NCBI RefSeq assembly: GCF_003048535.1
Contig: NZ_PIRQ01000009.1
Location: 1 to 64,000, forward strand
Source of the DNA: Campylobacter concisus
GTDB taxonomy: Bacteria > Campylobacterota > Campylobacteria > Campylobacterales > Campylobacteraceae
Length of the DNA: 64,000 nucleotides
Direction: 5' to 3'
A program made the position numbers and the translations under genes. The notes under the pieces were generated by a model, which was given only the letters and a program-made list of their open reading frames with translations, did no database searches and was not told the DNA's origin. Each line of letters opens with the position of its first letter. Within the stretch, counting starts at the first letter, position 1. Positions 15,576 through 24,412 of this stretch are shown here, in pieces.

Positions 15576-15898
15576 TGAACAACCCTTACATCAACGAAGA
15601 AAACGTAGCAAGTGAAACTGCGGCTAACAATGCAGCAGCTACTCAGCCAAGCGCAATCGATAATGCAATAAACAATGCAGCTCAAAATTTGCCATTTGTA
15701 CCTGAAAATTTTAATGCTGCTGGCTTTGTAAAAGGTCTAGTTTTAGGTGGTATCGCAGCTTATGTACTGACTAATCCAAAAGCGCAAGAGTGCGTATTTA
15801 AAGCGATTATCAAAGGTGGCGAGCTTATAAATGCTGGCATAGAAGAACTAAAAGAGCGTTTTGAAGATGTCAAAGCAGAACTTGACTCACAAAAATAA
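15575..15898 (+). CDS. Small membrane protein with YtxH-like helix
   Basis: A 107-residue protein. The first 45 residues are Ala/Asn-rich and probably disordered (NVASETAANNAAATQPSA). A membrane segment follows (AAGFVKGLVLGGIAAYVLTN, about 48-67), then an amphipathic acidic helix (KGGELINAGIEELKERFED). The single Cys lies just after the membrane helix (AQECVFKA). No family is certain; it is another small membrane component of this operon. The 3' end overlaps the ATPase start by 32 bases, so the two are translationally coupled. Confidence 0.6.
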   Translation: MNNPYINEENVASETAANNAAATQPSAIDNAINNAAQNLPFVPENFNAAGFVKGLVLGGIAAYVLTNPKAQECVFKAIIKGGELINAGIEELKERFEDVKAELDSQK

Positions 15899-17957
15899 GA
15901 TCACTCTAGCTCACAAGAGTAAAAATAGAGCAAGGTTTATTTGCGAGAGCCTAAACGCTAGAAGCGATGTTAGCGCTATCGAGGCTGCGATCTCAGAGCG
16001 AACTGATGCACTAAGTGTTCGTGTAAATAAATATGCAAAAAGCATCATTGTCGAGTTTGATAAAAGCTATGAGAAAATTTTAAACTTTATTGAAAGCTAT
16101 GAATTTCCAACAAAGGCAAAAGATCCAAATTTGCCAAGCAAGGCAAATATCTATAAGGCTGCTACTGCACTTGGTATAACGCCATTTATGAGCAATAAAA
16201 CTCTAAAATCAGCCGTGACTCTTTACGCCACAGCTCCAAATTTAATAGAAGGTGCAAAAGAGCTAAGGCATGAGGGCGTTACTTCAAAAGTACTTGAGGC
16301 AACTGCCATTGGTACTAGCCTAGCAATGGGTGATCATTTGGCAGCAAATAGCACAAATTTGATGATAAATATCGGCGAATATATGGAAGAAAGTGCTAGC
16401 CACAGAAGTGATGATCTCATCAAAGAGCTAGCAAAACCAAATATCGAAGAAGTCTGGGTCGAGAGAAATTTAAATGGTGAAAAGACGCTTGAAAAAGTAA
16501 AAACCGAAAATTTAAAAAAAGGTGATATCGTAGTAGTAGGAGCTGGTGAGACGATAGGCGTTGATGGTTATATCGTTGAAGGTAACGCCGATGTAAATCA
16601 AGTCTCAATGACAGGAGAGGCTGAGCCTATACCAAAAGCTAGAGGCGACCGTGTTATAAGTGGCACCGTGGTTGATGAAGGTAGGATAAAAATTTGGGCT
16701 GAAAATGTAGGTAGTGATACAGCAACAGCTAGGATCAAAGAGTACATACAAACTTCACTCAATGAAAAATCAGCCATTGGTGTAAAAGCATTAAAACTAG
16801 CTGATAAACTTGTGCCTGTTACGCTCTCGCTTGCTGGACTTTCATACATTATAAATAAAAATATGAATAGTGTTGCTAGCGTACTTCAAGCGGACTACTC
16901 TTGCGCATTAAAGCTTGCTACACCAGTTGCTTTTAAATCAAGTATCTCAAAAGCTGGCAGAAATGGCATTCTTGTAAAAGGCGCAAAGGCGATCGAAGCT
17001 TTAAGCTCAGTTGATACTTTTGTATTTGACAAGACCGGCACTCTGACACATGGACGCCTAAGCGTAGTTGAAATTTACTCATTTAAAGAAGGCTTTTCTC
17101 AAAATGATATATTAAATTTAACTGCAAGTGCCGAGGAGCACTACTTTCATCCAGTAGCCGAAGCAATAGTTGAAGCTGCAAATAAGCGTGGTTTCCACCA
17201 TATTCATCACGATGAAGTTGAATTTATCGTAGCTCACGGCGTAAAAACTGCGATGCACGGCAAAGAGGTAGTTATCGGCAGCAGGCACTTTTTAGAAGAT
17301 GATGAGATGATAAGTTTTAAAGCTCATGAAGCTTTAATAAGCAAAGCATTAAATAGCGGACTAACCTTACTCTATGTAGGATATGATAAAGAGCTAGTCG
17401 GCGTCATCGCTATGAAAGATGATATGAGAGAAAACGCAAAAGATATGGTTAAAAAGCTAAGAAGCCTTGGCGTAAAAGAGGTCGTCATGCTAAGTGGTGA
17501 TATCAAAAGCAAGGCTGAAGAGGTAGCACGTGAGCTTGGACTTGATAGGGTCTATGCGGAGTGCTTACCAACAGATAAAGCAGCTATCATCGAAGAGCTA
17601 AAGAGTGAGGGCAAAAAAGTAGCCTTTGTGGGAGATGGCATAAATGATGCCCCAAGCCTAACTAAAGCAAATGTGGGTATAAGCATGCACAAAGGTGCTG
17701 ATATAGCTAAAGCAACGGCTGATATAAGTCTTTTAAAAGATGATATCATGAGCGTAGCTCTCGTAAAAGAGCTTGCAAATAAAACAATGGATTTAATTAG
17801 CTCAAATTTCCGCTCAACCGTTGGCGTAAACACAGCTATACTAAGTGCTGCGACACTTGGCATGTTAAATCCAATAGCAACTGCCATGCTTCATAATGGC
17901 ACAACGATTTGGCTTTTATTAAATTCAATGAAGGGCGTAAAATTCAAATCAAAATAA
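15867..17957 (+). CDS. P1B-type metal-transporting ATPase, P1B-6-like (FezB candidate)
   Basis: A 696-residue P-type ATPase. All catalytic motifs are present: TGEAEPIPK near residue 250, the phosphorylated Asp in DKTGTLTHGR at about 388, the P1B His-Pro pair (FHPVAEAI) near 428, and GDGINDAP near 635. The ion-binding helix reads DYSCALKLATP at about 343-353: SCA replaces the CPC/SPC/TPC of copper, zinc or cobalt pumps, which is the form I recall for P1B-6 ATPases such as FezB. The N-terminal HMA-like domain lacks CxxC and has KNRARF instead. The loop near 445 has an unusual HHIHHDE. ATG 15867 is preferred over TTG 15861. Expected to move iron into an intracellular compartment; the subtype call is inference from one motif plus context. 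Confidence 0.82.
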   Translation: MSKQNLTHKNKITLAHKSKNRARFICESLNARSDVSAIEAAISERTDALSVRVNKYAKSIIVEFDKSYEKILNFIESYEFPTKAKDPNLPSKANIYKAATALGITPFMSNKTLKSAVTLYATAPNLIEGAKELRHEGVTSKVLEATAIGTSLAMGDHLAANSTNLMINIGEYMEESASHRSDDLIKELAKPNIEEVWVERNLNGEKTLEKVKTENLKKGDIVVVGAGETIGVDGYIVEGNADVNQVSMTGEAEPIPKARGDRVISGTVVDEGRIKIWAENVGSDTATARIKEYIQTSLNEKSAIGVKALKLADKLVPVTLSLAGLSYIINKNMNSVASVLQADYSCALKLATPVAFKSSISKAGRNGILVKGAKAIEALSSVDTFVFDKTGTLTHGRLSVVEIYSFKEGFSQNDILNLTASAEEHYFHPVAEAIVEAANKRGFHHIHHDEVEFIVAHGVKTAMHGKEVVIGSRHFLEDDEMISFKAHEALISKALNSGLTLLYVGYDKELVGVIAMKDDMRENAKDMVKKLRSLGVKEVVMLSGDIKSKAEEVARELGLDRVYAECLPTDKAAIIEELKSEGKKVAFVGDGINDAPSLTKANVGISMHKGADIAKATADISLLKDDIMSVALVKELANKTMDLISSNFRSTVGVNTAILSAATLGMLNPIATAMLHNGTTIWLLLNSMKGVKFKSK

Positions 17958-17971
17958 ATTTGAAAGGGTAG

Positions 17972-19435
17972 ATGGTGCTTGATAGTTTTTTAAATTTTTT
18001 AAACGGCAAAATGGACGTAGCCAACGACTTTTTATATGGATATTTTTTAGTCATTATTCTTGTGGCTACGGGAATTTATTTTAGTTATTTGACTCGTTTT
18101 GTGCAGTTTAGGATGTTTTTTGAGGCTTGCAGAGTCTTAGTAGAAAAAAAGGACAAGTATAATAAGCACCATTTAACGCCATTTCAAGCACTTATGATCT
18201 CGACTGCTTCGCGTGTTGGCATAGGTAATATCGCTGGAATTTCAGCTGCTATCGTCTCGGGCGGTCCGGGTGCTCTTTTTTGGATGTGCTTGATGGCATT
18301 TTTAGGATCAGCTTCAGCTTTTATAGAGAGTACGTTAGCGCAAATTTATAAGACAAAAGACGTTTTTGGGTTTAAAGGCGGTCCAGCTTATTACATCAAA
18401 AATGGTCTTGGTATAAAATGGCTGGCTTCGCTTTTTGCGGTAATTCTCATCATCACCTACGCATACGGCTTTAACGGACTTCAAAGCTATACAATGACAT
18501 CAGCTTTTGAAATTTACTACGACAAAGCTGGTAGCAACGTTAGCTTTGCGCAAAGCGGACTACCTATTGGTATCGGCCTTATTCTTACTGCATTTGCGGC
18601 AGTTATGTTTTTTAGCAAAAGCCACATCATAGGTAAAGTAAGCTCATACATCGTGCCGTTCATGGCACTTGCCTACATCTCGCTAGCACTTATTGCTATC
18701 GTTTTAAATTTCAAAGAAATTCCTGATGTTGTTAAGATGATTTTAGAAAATGCCTTTGATTTTAAAGCGATATTTGGCGGATTTGCCGGCAGCGTGATCG
18801 TAATAGGCATCAAAAGAGGCCTTTTCTCAAACGAAGCTGGCATGGGTTCAGCTCCAAACGCAGCAGCTGCAGCACATACTAGCCACCCAGTAAAACAAGG
18901 CCTGGTTCAAGCAATGGCAGTCTTTATAGACATGACGATATGTATCGCCTCTGGTATGATCGTGCTATTTTCACAGGCCTATCTTACGAAACAAACTGGC
19001 TCAAGTGGCGAGGTGCTAACAGCACTTCCTCTCGTTCAAGCCGCAATGAAAGAGTATTTTGGTGAATTTGGAGTTCATTTTACCACTCTTGCAGTCGTAC
19101 TTTTTGCCATCACTTCGCTTATTGGCAACTACTACTACGCTCAGGCAAATATGAAATTTTTAACCAAAAACCACAAGCTTACATTGCTATTTAAGATAAC
19201 AGCTGTCGTTATGATATTTATTGGTGCTCAGATGAATTTAAAACTCGCTTGGAATATCGCTGATATCACAATGGCTGCAATGGCAACTATCAACATCATC
19301 GCTATATTCTTACTTTCAAAAGTAGTGATAATAGCAGTCAAAGACTACGAAGCTCAAAGAAAAGCTGGGCAAAATCCAGAATTTGACCCAGAAAGTCTTG
19401 GTATCAAAAATACAAGTTGCTGGAATAAAAACTAA
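17972..19435 (+). CDS. AGCS-family alanine/glycine:cation symporter
   Basis: A 487-residue inner-membrane transporter of the AGCS family, which takes up alanine or glycine with Na+ or H+. Signatures are FQALMISTASRVGIGNIAGISAA near residue 75, GGPGALFWMCLMAFLGSASAF, and KRGLFSNEAGMGSAPNAAA near residue 285. About ten membrane helices. It begins 14 bases after the ATPase gene with a GAAAGGG site and ends directly against the next gene, so it is inside the iron-type operon rather than a separate unit. Why an amino-acid symporter is there is unclear. Confidence 0.9.
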   Translation: MVLDSFLNFLNGKMDVANDFLYGYFLVIILVATGIYFSYLTRFVQFRMFFEACRVLVEKKDKYNKHHLTPFQALMISTASRVGIGNIAGISAAIVSGGPGALFWMCLMAFLGSASAFIESTLAQIYKTKDVFGFKGGPAYYIKNGLGIKWLASLFAVILIITYAYGFNGLQSYTMTSAFEIYYDKAGSNVSFAQSGLPIGIGLILTAFAAVMFFSKSHIIGKVSSYIVPFMALAYISLALIAIVLNFKEIPDVVKMILENAFDFKAIFGGFAGSVIVIGIKRGLFSNEAGMGSAPNAAAAAHTSHPVKQGLVQAMAVFIDMTICIASGMIVLFSQAYLTKQTGSSGEVLTALPLVQAAMKEYFGEFGVHFTTLAVVLFAITSLIGNYYYAQANMKFLTKNHKLTLLFKITAVVMIFIGAQMNLKLAWNIADITMAAMATINIIAIFLLSKVVIIAVKDYEAQRKAGQNPEFDPESLGIKNTSCWNKN

Positions 19436-19708
19436 ATGGAGAAGAATTTGAAAAACGAAACAAAAATAAGTGGTAAACTACTTGATATAAACACTCATAG
19501 ACAAGTATCAAAAGTCGGTATGGGCATCACTTTAGCCTCAGTTTGCTTAAGTGCCCTTTTTATGAAAAGAAATAAAAGCATTAAGAAATTTCATGTTGCT
19601 TCAGGCATTGCATTTACCTGCTTTGCTCTTTATCATGCTGGGCTTTATGATAATGGAATCTTCAAAAAAATGATAATAAAAGCAAAAAATGAGGTAAAAA
19701 AGGCATAA
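19436..19708 (+). CDS. Small two-helix membrane protein with H-x13-H, possible b-heme binder
   Basis: A 90-residue protein with two hydrophobic helices, VGMGITLASVCLSALFM (about 27-43) and FHVASGIAFTCFALYHAGLY (about 52-71). The second helix starts and ends with His separated by 13 residues, a spacing used for two axial heme ligands in cytochrome b561-like and DUF4405-type membrane proteins. Another His precedes the first helix (THRQVSK). The family is not certain. ATG 19436 directly follows the symporter stop; TTG 19448 has a better placed GGAGAAG site and is an alternative start. A role as electron carrier for iron reduction is speculation. Confidence 0.55.
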   Translation: MEKNLKNETKISGKLLDINTHRQVSKVGMGITLASVCLSALFMKRNKSIKKFHVASGIAFTCFALYHAGLYDNGIFKKMIIKAKNEVKKA

Positions 19709-19709
19709 A

Positions 19710-20543
19710 ATGACACTTAGCGACGCAGAAATTCTAAGCTATATAAACGAAGATATACCTTACTTTGATCTTACTACGTCGCTTCAAAATATCGATAAAA
19801 ATGCCTTACTTGAAATTTATTCACGCGATGAAATTTGTGTTAGCTGCGTTGATGTAGCCGCTAGCATCGCGAGGTTACTTTCATGCGAAAGTCAAATTTT
19901 TGTGCAAAATTCTCAAATTTGCAAGGCTGGCGATGTGATCATAAAAATTTATGGAAACTATGAAAACGTGCATAAGGCTTGGAAGTTAGCTCAAGTCGCA
20001 CTAGAATATGCCAGTGCCATCGCAACTTATACAAATAAAATGGTAAATGCCACAAAGTACGTCAATGAAAAATGTGAAGTGTTGGCAACTAGAAAGAGTT
20101 TTCCGTTTGCTAAGAAATTTTGCGTAAAAGCCGTACTTGAAGGCGGTGGTGGCATCCATAGGCTTGGGCTTAGCGATAGTATTTTATTTTTTAAAAACCA
20201 CATGAAAGCCTACGGTAGCTTTGATAAATTTTTATCGCATTTGCCAGAGTTTAAAGCAAAAATGGCTGAGCGAAAAGTATGCATTGAAGCTGAAAATTTA
20301 GACGAAGCAAATAAGCTTTTAAAAGTAAACTGCGACGTCGTGCAGTGCGATAAATTTAGTCCAGAGCTCATCGAAAATGTACTCTCTTTAAGAGATGAGA
20401 TTTCGCCAAATACCATTATCCTAGCAGCTGGTGGTATAAATTTATCAAATGTAAAAGAATACGCAAAAGCCGATGCGATAGTAACGTCAGCTATGTATTC
20501 AAAAGGCGTTGCTGATATCAGCACCAGACTTGAGATTTTATAA
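19710..20543 (+). CDS. ModD-like quinolinate phosphoribosyltransferase family protein
   Basis: A 277-residue protein of the NadC/ModD family of type II phosphoribosyltransferases. The start YINEDIPYFDLTTSL, the central ATRKSFPFAKKFCVKAVLEGGGGIHR-type block (Thr-Arg-Lys near residue 128, Gly-rich turn then His-Arg-Leu-Gly), the IEAENLDEA strand and the barrel end AGGINLSN are all visible. The KAVLEGGG...HRLGL wording is that of ModD rather than NadC. ModD's reaction is not firmly established; it is usually linked to molybdate transport genes, and none is present here. Last gene of the operon, 1 base after the small membrane protein. Confidence 0.8.
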   Translation: MTLSDAEILSYINEDIPYFDLTTSLQNIDKNALLEIYSRDEICVSCVDVAASIARLLSCESQIFVQNSQICKAGDVIIKIYGNYENVHKAWKLAQVALEYASAIATYTNKMVNATKYVNEKCEVLATRKSFPFAKKFCVKAVLEGGGGIHRLGLSDSILFFKNHMKAYGSFDKFLSHLPEFKAKMAERKVCIEAENLDEANKLLKVNCDVVQCDKFSPELIENVLSLRDEISPNTIILAAGGINLSNVKEYAKADAIVTSAMYSKGVADISTRLEIL

Positions 20544-20900
20544 ATTTTTACAATGACCGATATAGCAAAACATCTATCAAAGTTAAAAATTTACAGAAAA
20601 TGCATTTTGGCTCTGGAATTTGAACGATACGCAACAAAAAATTAACATTTTTTATTTCAAATTTATCTCATAGCTACAAGCAAAAATACAAACTAATAAA
20701 GTTAAATTTTCTAATTTGTTTTCTCTAAAAAATAATAACACTTATATTTCGCTTTACACCACGCACATAAAACTCAATCAAATTTTTAAATTTACAAACA
20801 AGCAAATCACGCTTTTAAATTCAGCAACAAATGATAACGAGTGAGTAAGATTTATAATTTGCCTAGAAATTTTCAAATTCCAGGCAAATTTAAGTCAAGC
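20544..20900. other. Intergenic gap, operon end to BCCT gene
   Basis: A 357-base AT-rich stretch between two converging units. Apart from the BCCT terminator at 20856-20890 I see no gene, tRNA or strong repeat. No convincing terminator for the plus-strand operon was found right after 20543. Confidence 0.5.
20856..20890 (-). terminator. Terminator of the BCCT transporter gene
   Basis: AATTTGCCT (20856-20864) and AGGCAAATT (20882-20890) form a 9-bp stem just past the stop of the minus-strand BCCT gene. The minus-strand 3' flank is AT-rich but has no long T run. Confidence 0.6.
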
Positions 20901-22841
20901 CTACCTTCTAACGACATGCAAAAACTGCATATGTTTGCGGTATTGCTCGATTACGTCGTTTATCAGCGTGGCCTCGCTCCAACCAAGCACGTCGTAGTCT
21001 TGACCGCCCTCTTTTAGATATACCTCGGCTCTGTAATAAAGATCGTCGCCATCAAGCTCTCTGGTGTAGTCCGGGCTATGGCTTTTGGTGAGATATACGC
21101 CGTATCTAAAATCCATCTCATCGCCAAGTCCGACGTTTAAATTTACGAAATTTTCACCCTTTACGACATTTGCCTCAAGGCCGTTTTTGGCAAATTCATC
21201 TTTTAGCTCGTTAAAAGCCTTTAGCACGACTTCGTTTAGAAATTTACTGCCGTCTTTTTTGCTAGGTAGCGTGATGATCGCGCTTAGTCGCTCTTGCCAA
21301 GGCTTTGAAAGATCGCTAAGAGGCATGTTGTTAAAGTTATTTGTCTCTTTTTTGGTTATATCCACGCGCAGTGCCTTAAATAGCCCGTAAATGGCGCCAA
21401 GTAGCACGATAGCAAACGGCAACGCCGTAGTTATCGTAAGTGCTTGAAGCGAGCCAAGACCGCCGGCAAGCATCAAAAATGCTGCCACGACGCCCACCGT
21501 AACGCCCCAAAAGACCTTTTGCCAAACCGGCGTATCGTCCTTGCCGTTTGAGCAAAGCATGTTCATCACGATCGCCGCTGAGTCGGCCGAAGTGACGAAA
21601 AATATGACGATCATAAAGACTGCGATCGTGCTTAGCACGCCTGAAAAGCTAAATTTCTCCAAAAACATAAAAAGCGCCGAAGCCGAGTCGGAATTTACGG
21701 TCGTCGCAAGCTCGCTAAAGCCACTTTGCACAAGCGCGATCGCCGAGTTGCCAAAAAAGCTCATCCAAGCAAAGGTAAAGCCAGTTGGCACGAGAAGCAC
21801 GCCGATGACAAATTCTCTGATCGTCCTGCCTTTTGAAATTTTAGCGATAAAAAGCCCCACAAACGGCGACCAAGATAGCCACCAAGCCCAGTATAGCAGC
21901 GTCCAACCGCCAAGCCAGCTCTCGTTTTGCCTCTCGTAGGCGTAGAGGTTAAAAGTGTTTGAGATGAGCGTAGAGACGTAGTCGCCGCTGTTTTGCACAA
22001 ACGACTTTAGAAGCTGCGTCGTATCGCCCAAAAATAGTATCAAAAACATAAAACATATAGCTAGCGCGATATTTGAGTTTGATAAAATTTTAATGCCCTT
22101 ATCAACGCCGCTAGCCGCTGATATGGTCGCTGCAAAACAAAGCACTATTAGAAGCGTGATGTGCATAGTCGGCAGCCCAAAAACGTGCGTAAGGCCAGCA
22201 TTTACCTGAAGTACGCCGTATCCTAGCGATGTCGCCACGCCAAAAAGGGTAGCTACGACGGCAAATGTATCGATGGCGCTACCTATCTTGCCATAAATTT
22301 TATCGCCGATGATCGGATAAAATGCCGATCTAAGCGTGAGTGGCAAGCCGTGCCTATACGAGAAAAAGGCTAGAATTAGCGCTACGATAGCATAGACCGA
22401 CCATGCGCCCATGCCCCAGTGAAAAAATGTGATATTCAACGCAAGCTTTTGCGCTGCGATAGTTTGTGCGTCGCCAACTGGTGGGTTTAGATAGTGCATG
22501 AGCGGCTCGGCCACACCAAAAAACACAAGTCCTATGCCCATGCCAGCGGCAAAAAGCATAGAAAACCACGAGATATTTTTGTGCTCTGGCTTTACATGGT
22601 CAGCTCCAAGCTTGATCTCACCGAGCTTACTAAAGCCAAGGATGATGACGCTTAGCAGTATGACGGCAACGACTAGGATGTAAAACCAGCCAAATTTGGC
22701 CGCGATGTAGTTTTGCATACCCTTAAAAAACTCATTTGAGAAATTTGGAAATATCGCTGCAAATGCCGCTATTAAAAATATGATAACAAGCGATGGGATA
22801 AATACTGAATTATTAAATTTTGACCTTTGAAATTTAAACAT
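20901..22841 (-). CDS. BCCT-family glycine betaine/choline transporter
   Basis: A 646-residue secondary transporter for quaternary ammonium compounds. Twelve or so membrane helices occupy residues 15-510. The BCCT signature is present (TLLYWAWWLSWSPFVGLFIAKISKGRTIREF, with the Trp-rich substrate box and conserved Arg) near residue 320, and GMGIGLVFFGVAEP lies near residue 95. The C-terminal 130 residues are a soluble extension (PWQERLSAII, MDFRYGVYLTKS), as in the choline transporter BetT, so choline or betaine are the likely substrates in osmoprotection. No bet genes adjoin it, so use of the solute as osmolyte is more likely than breakdown. Monocistronic. Confidence 0.9.
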   Translation of the reverse strand: MFKFQRSKFNNSVFIPSLVIIFLIAAFAAIFPNFSNEFFKGMQNYIAAKFGWFYILVVAVILLSVIILGFSKLGEIKLGADHVKPEHKNISWFSMLFAAGMGIGLVFFGVAEPLMHYLNPPVGDAQTIAAQKLALNITFFHWGMGAWSVYAIVALILAFFSYRHGLPLTLRSAFYPIIGDKIYGKIGSAIDTFAVVATLFGVATSLGYGVLQVNAGLTHVFGLPTMHITLLIVLCFAATISAASGVDKGIKILSNSNIALAICFMFLILFLGDTTQLLKSFVQNSGDYVSTLISNTFNLYAYERQNESWLGGWTLLYWAWWLSWSPFVGLFIAKISKGRTIREFVIGVLLVPTGFTFAWMSFFGNSAIALVQSGFSELATTVNSDSASALFMFLEKFSFSGVLSTIAVFMIVIFFVTSADSAAIVMNMLCSNGKDDTPVWQKVFWGVTVGVVAAFLMLAGGLGSLQALTITTALPFAIVLLGAIYGLFKALRVDITKKETNNFNNMPLSDLSKPWQERLSAIITLPSKKDGSKFLNEVVLKAFNELKDEFAKNGLEANVVKGENFVNLNVGLGDEMDFRYGVYLTKSHSPDYTRELDGDDLYYRAEVYLKEGGQDYDVLGWSEATLINDVIEQYRKHMQFLHVVRR

Positions 22842-22966
22842 TTTTCTCCTTTTTATAAATTTCAGTTTTGCCTTAAAATAACAAAAAAGAGTAAATAGGC
22901 CAAATTTTCTCTTTAAATTTTTATGAAATTTTAAGCTTTAGCCACCAAAAATAGCTACTTTTAAAT

Positions 22967-24412
22967 TTATCTCAAGTCGCTTTTATCTCTCTTTGGTTTT
23001 GCAAGAGTTGTTAGCGCTATGACGACAAAAGCGATGCCAAATGTGATATACAAAATGATCTTTGGCGAGTCATACTCTATCCTCGATCTTGCGACCTCTT
23101 CGCCGCTTACCTCCACTAGCTCACCGCGTTTTATCATCTCGCTGATATCTTTTGCGCTGAGCTCTTTAGACGCTCTTGTTAAAATTTCTATGACACTAAG
23201 CTCTGCCACCTCATAAACGCTGTGCTTTATGCAGTAAAATGGCTTTATCTTGCTAAAAAAATAGAACTTATCGCCATTTGCATAAACTGCGCCATATTCG
23301 CCATCTTTTACCAGCCCTACTTCGCGCCAAGAGCTGCTTGGGGCAAATTTATATAAAGATACAGTTTGTGCCTCTAAGTGACTGCCATGCTTTGAGCGCT
23401 GCCACTCTTCGCCTTGCTGCAAAAAATACGCTGAATTTTCATCTACAAAAACGTCAGCATAGAGCCTTTTTAGCTCGCCTTTTAGCTGGTAGTCTGAAAT
23501 TTTAGCTTGTTTGTTTTTCGTGCTATCCCAAAAGTAAATTCCATCTTTGCTGGCAAAAAGAGGCCAAAACGAGTGCACGTTATCCACGCTGTAAATGGCG
23601 CTATAAGGCATATTTTGAGCGCTAAATTTACGCTCATTTGCAAACGCCGCCCCACTTTTTGGCTCAAAAAGATATTCTATATAGTGCTTTGAGTCGTAGC
23701 ATATCTGGCGCACCTCATCTGTGTAGCTCGTATCAAGCTTATAAAAGCCTAAAAATAAGCTTTTGCCATCTGTGTAGTATCCGCTAGCAGCGCCGTTTTC
23801 TGCCGTGATATATCTTAGCTCGCTAGGTTGTGCGTCAAGCTTTTCGCCCTTGTAGTAAAGCGTGCCACCATCTCTTGCAAAGCCAGCGTCAAATATAGGC
23901 TCTAAATTTGCACTTTCAACTAGCTTTGTCCTATAAAAATATGAGCTATCATCGTAGCTTTTTATAAAGACGTGAGCGACGCTTTTCATAACGGCGATAA
24001 ATTCATTAAATCCCGCCTTTTTCTCGCTTCTAGAGCTGCAATAATAGCTTATCTTGCCGTCACTTATATAGCCATTGCCAAGCACTTTGGCGCTCTTTGG
24101 ATCAAGGCCAGGCAAAATTTCTCTAGCGCAATAGACACTGTTTTTATCAGCCGCCACGTTTGAGTAGTCATATGCGTGTTCTAGCTTTAAGACCCTAAAA
24201 CTAGCCTCATCAATGCCTTTTAGCTCATACTTGCCGCTGCCTGAAATTTGAATGTAAATTTTACCCTCAGGCGAGCGGTAAAACTCGCTATTATCAATGT
24301 TTGCAAAGCCTCTTTGATGCTCTCCCTCACGCCACAGATAAAGCATAGCCAAAACAAAAAATAGTGTCAAAATGACAAAAAGATAAAGGATCTTAGTCGC
24401 AATTTTTCTCAT
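22967..24412 (-). CDS. DKNYY-repeat family membrane-anchored protein, copy 1
   Basis: A 481-residue protein with an N-terminal membrane helix (LYLFVILTLFFVLAMLYLW), a long extracytoplasmic region and a second helix near the C-terminus (IILYITFGIAFVVIALTTL). The middle contains DKNYY-type repeats, short beta units with lysine, aromatic and Gly residues: AADKNSVYCAR, GNGYISDGKISYYC, ARDGGTLYYKGEK, VDENSAYFLQQG and YANGDKFYFFSK. DKNYY domains are uncharacterised beta-propeller-like repeats. The product is homologous along its length to the upstream neighbour at 24409-25926, with the same helix arrangement, so this is a tandem duplication. ATGA overlap between the two. Confidence 0.72.
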   Translation of the reverse strand: MRKIATKILYLFVILTLFFVLAMLYLWREGEHQRGFANIDNSEFYRSPEGKIYIQISGSGKYELKGIDEASFRVLKLEHAYDYSNVAADKNSVYCAREILPGLDPKSAKVLGNGYISDGKISYYCSSRSEKKAGFNEFIAVMKSVAHVFIKSYDDSSYFYRTKLVESANLEPIFDAGFARDGGTLYYKGEKLDAQPSELRYITAENGAASGYYTDGKSLFLGFYKLDTSYTDEVRQICYDSKHYIEYLFEPKSGAAFANERKFSAQNMPYSAIYSVDNVHSFWPLFASKDGIYFWDSTKNKQAKISDYQLKGELKRLYADVFVDENSAYFLQQGEEWQRSKHGSHLEAQTVSLYKFAPSSSWREVGLVKDGEYGAVYANGDKFYFFSKIKPFYCIKHSVYEVAELSVIEILTRASKELSAKDISEMIKRGELVEVSGEEVARSRIEYDSPKIILYITFGIAFVVIALTTLAKPKRDKSDLR

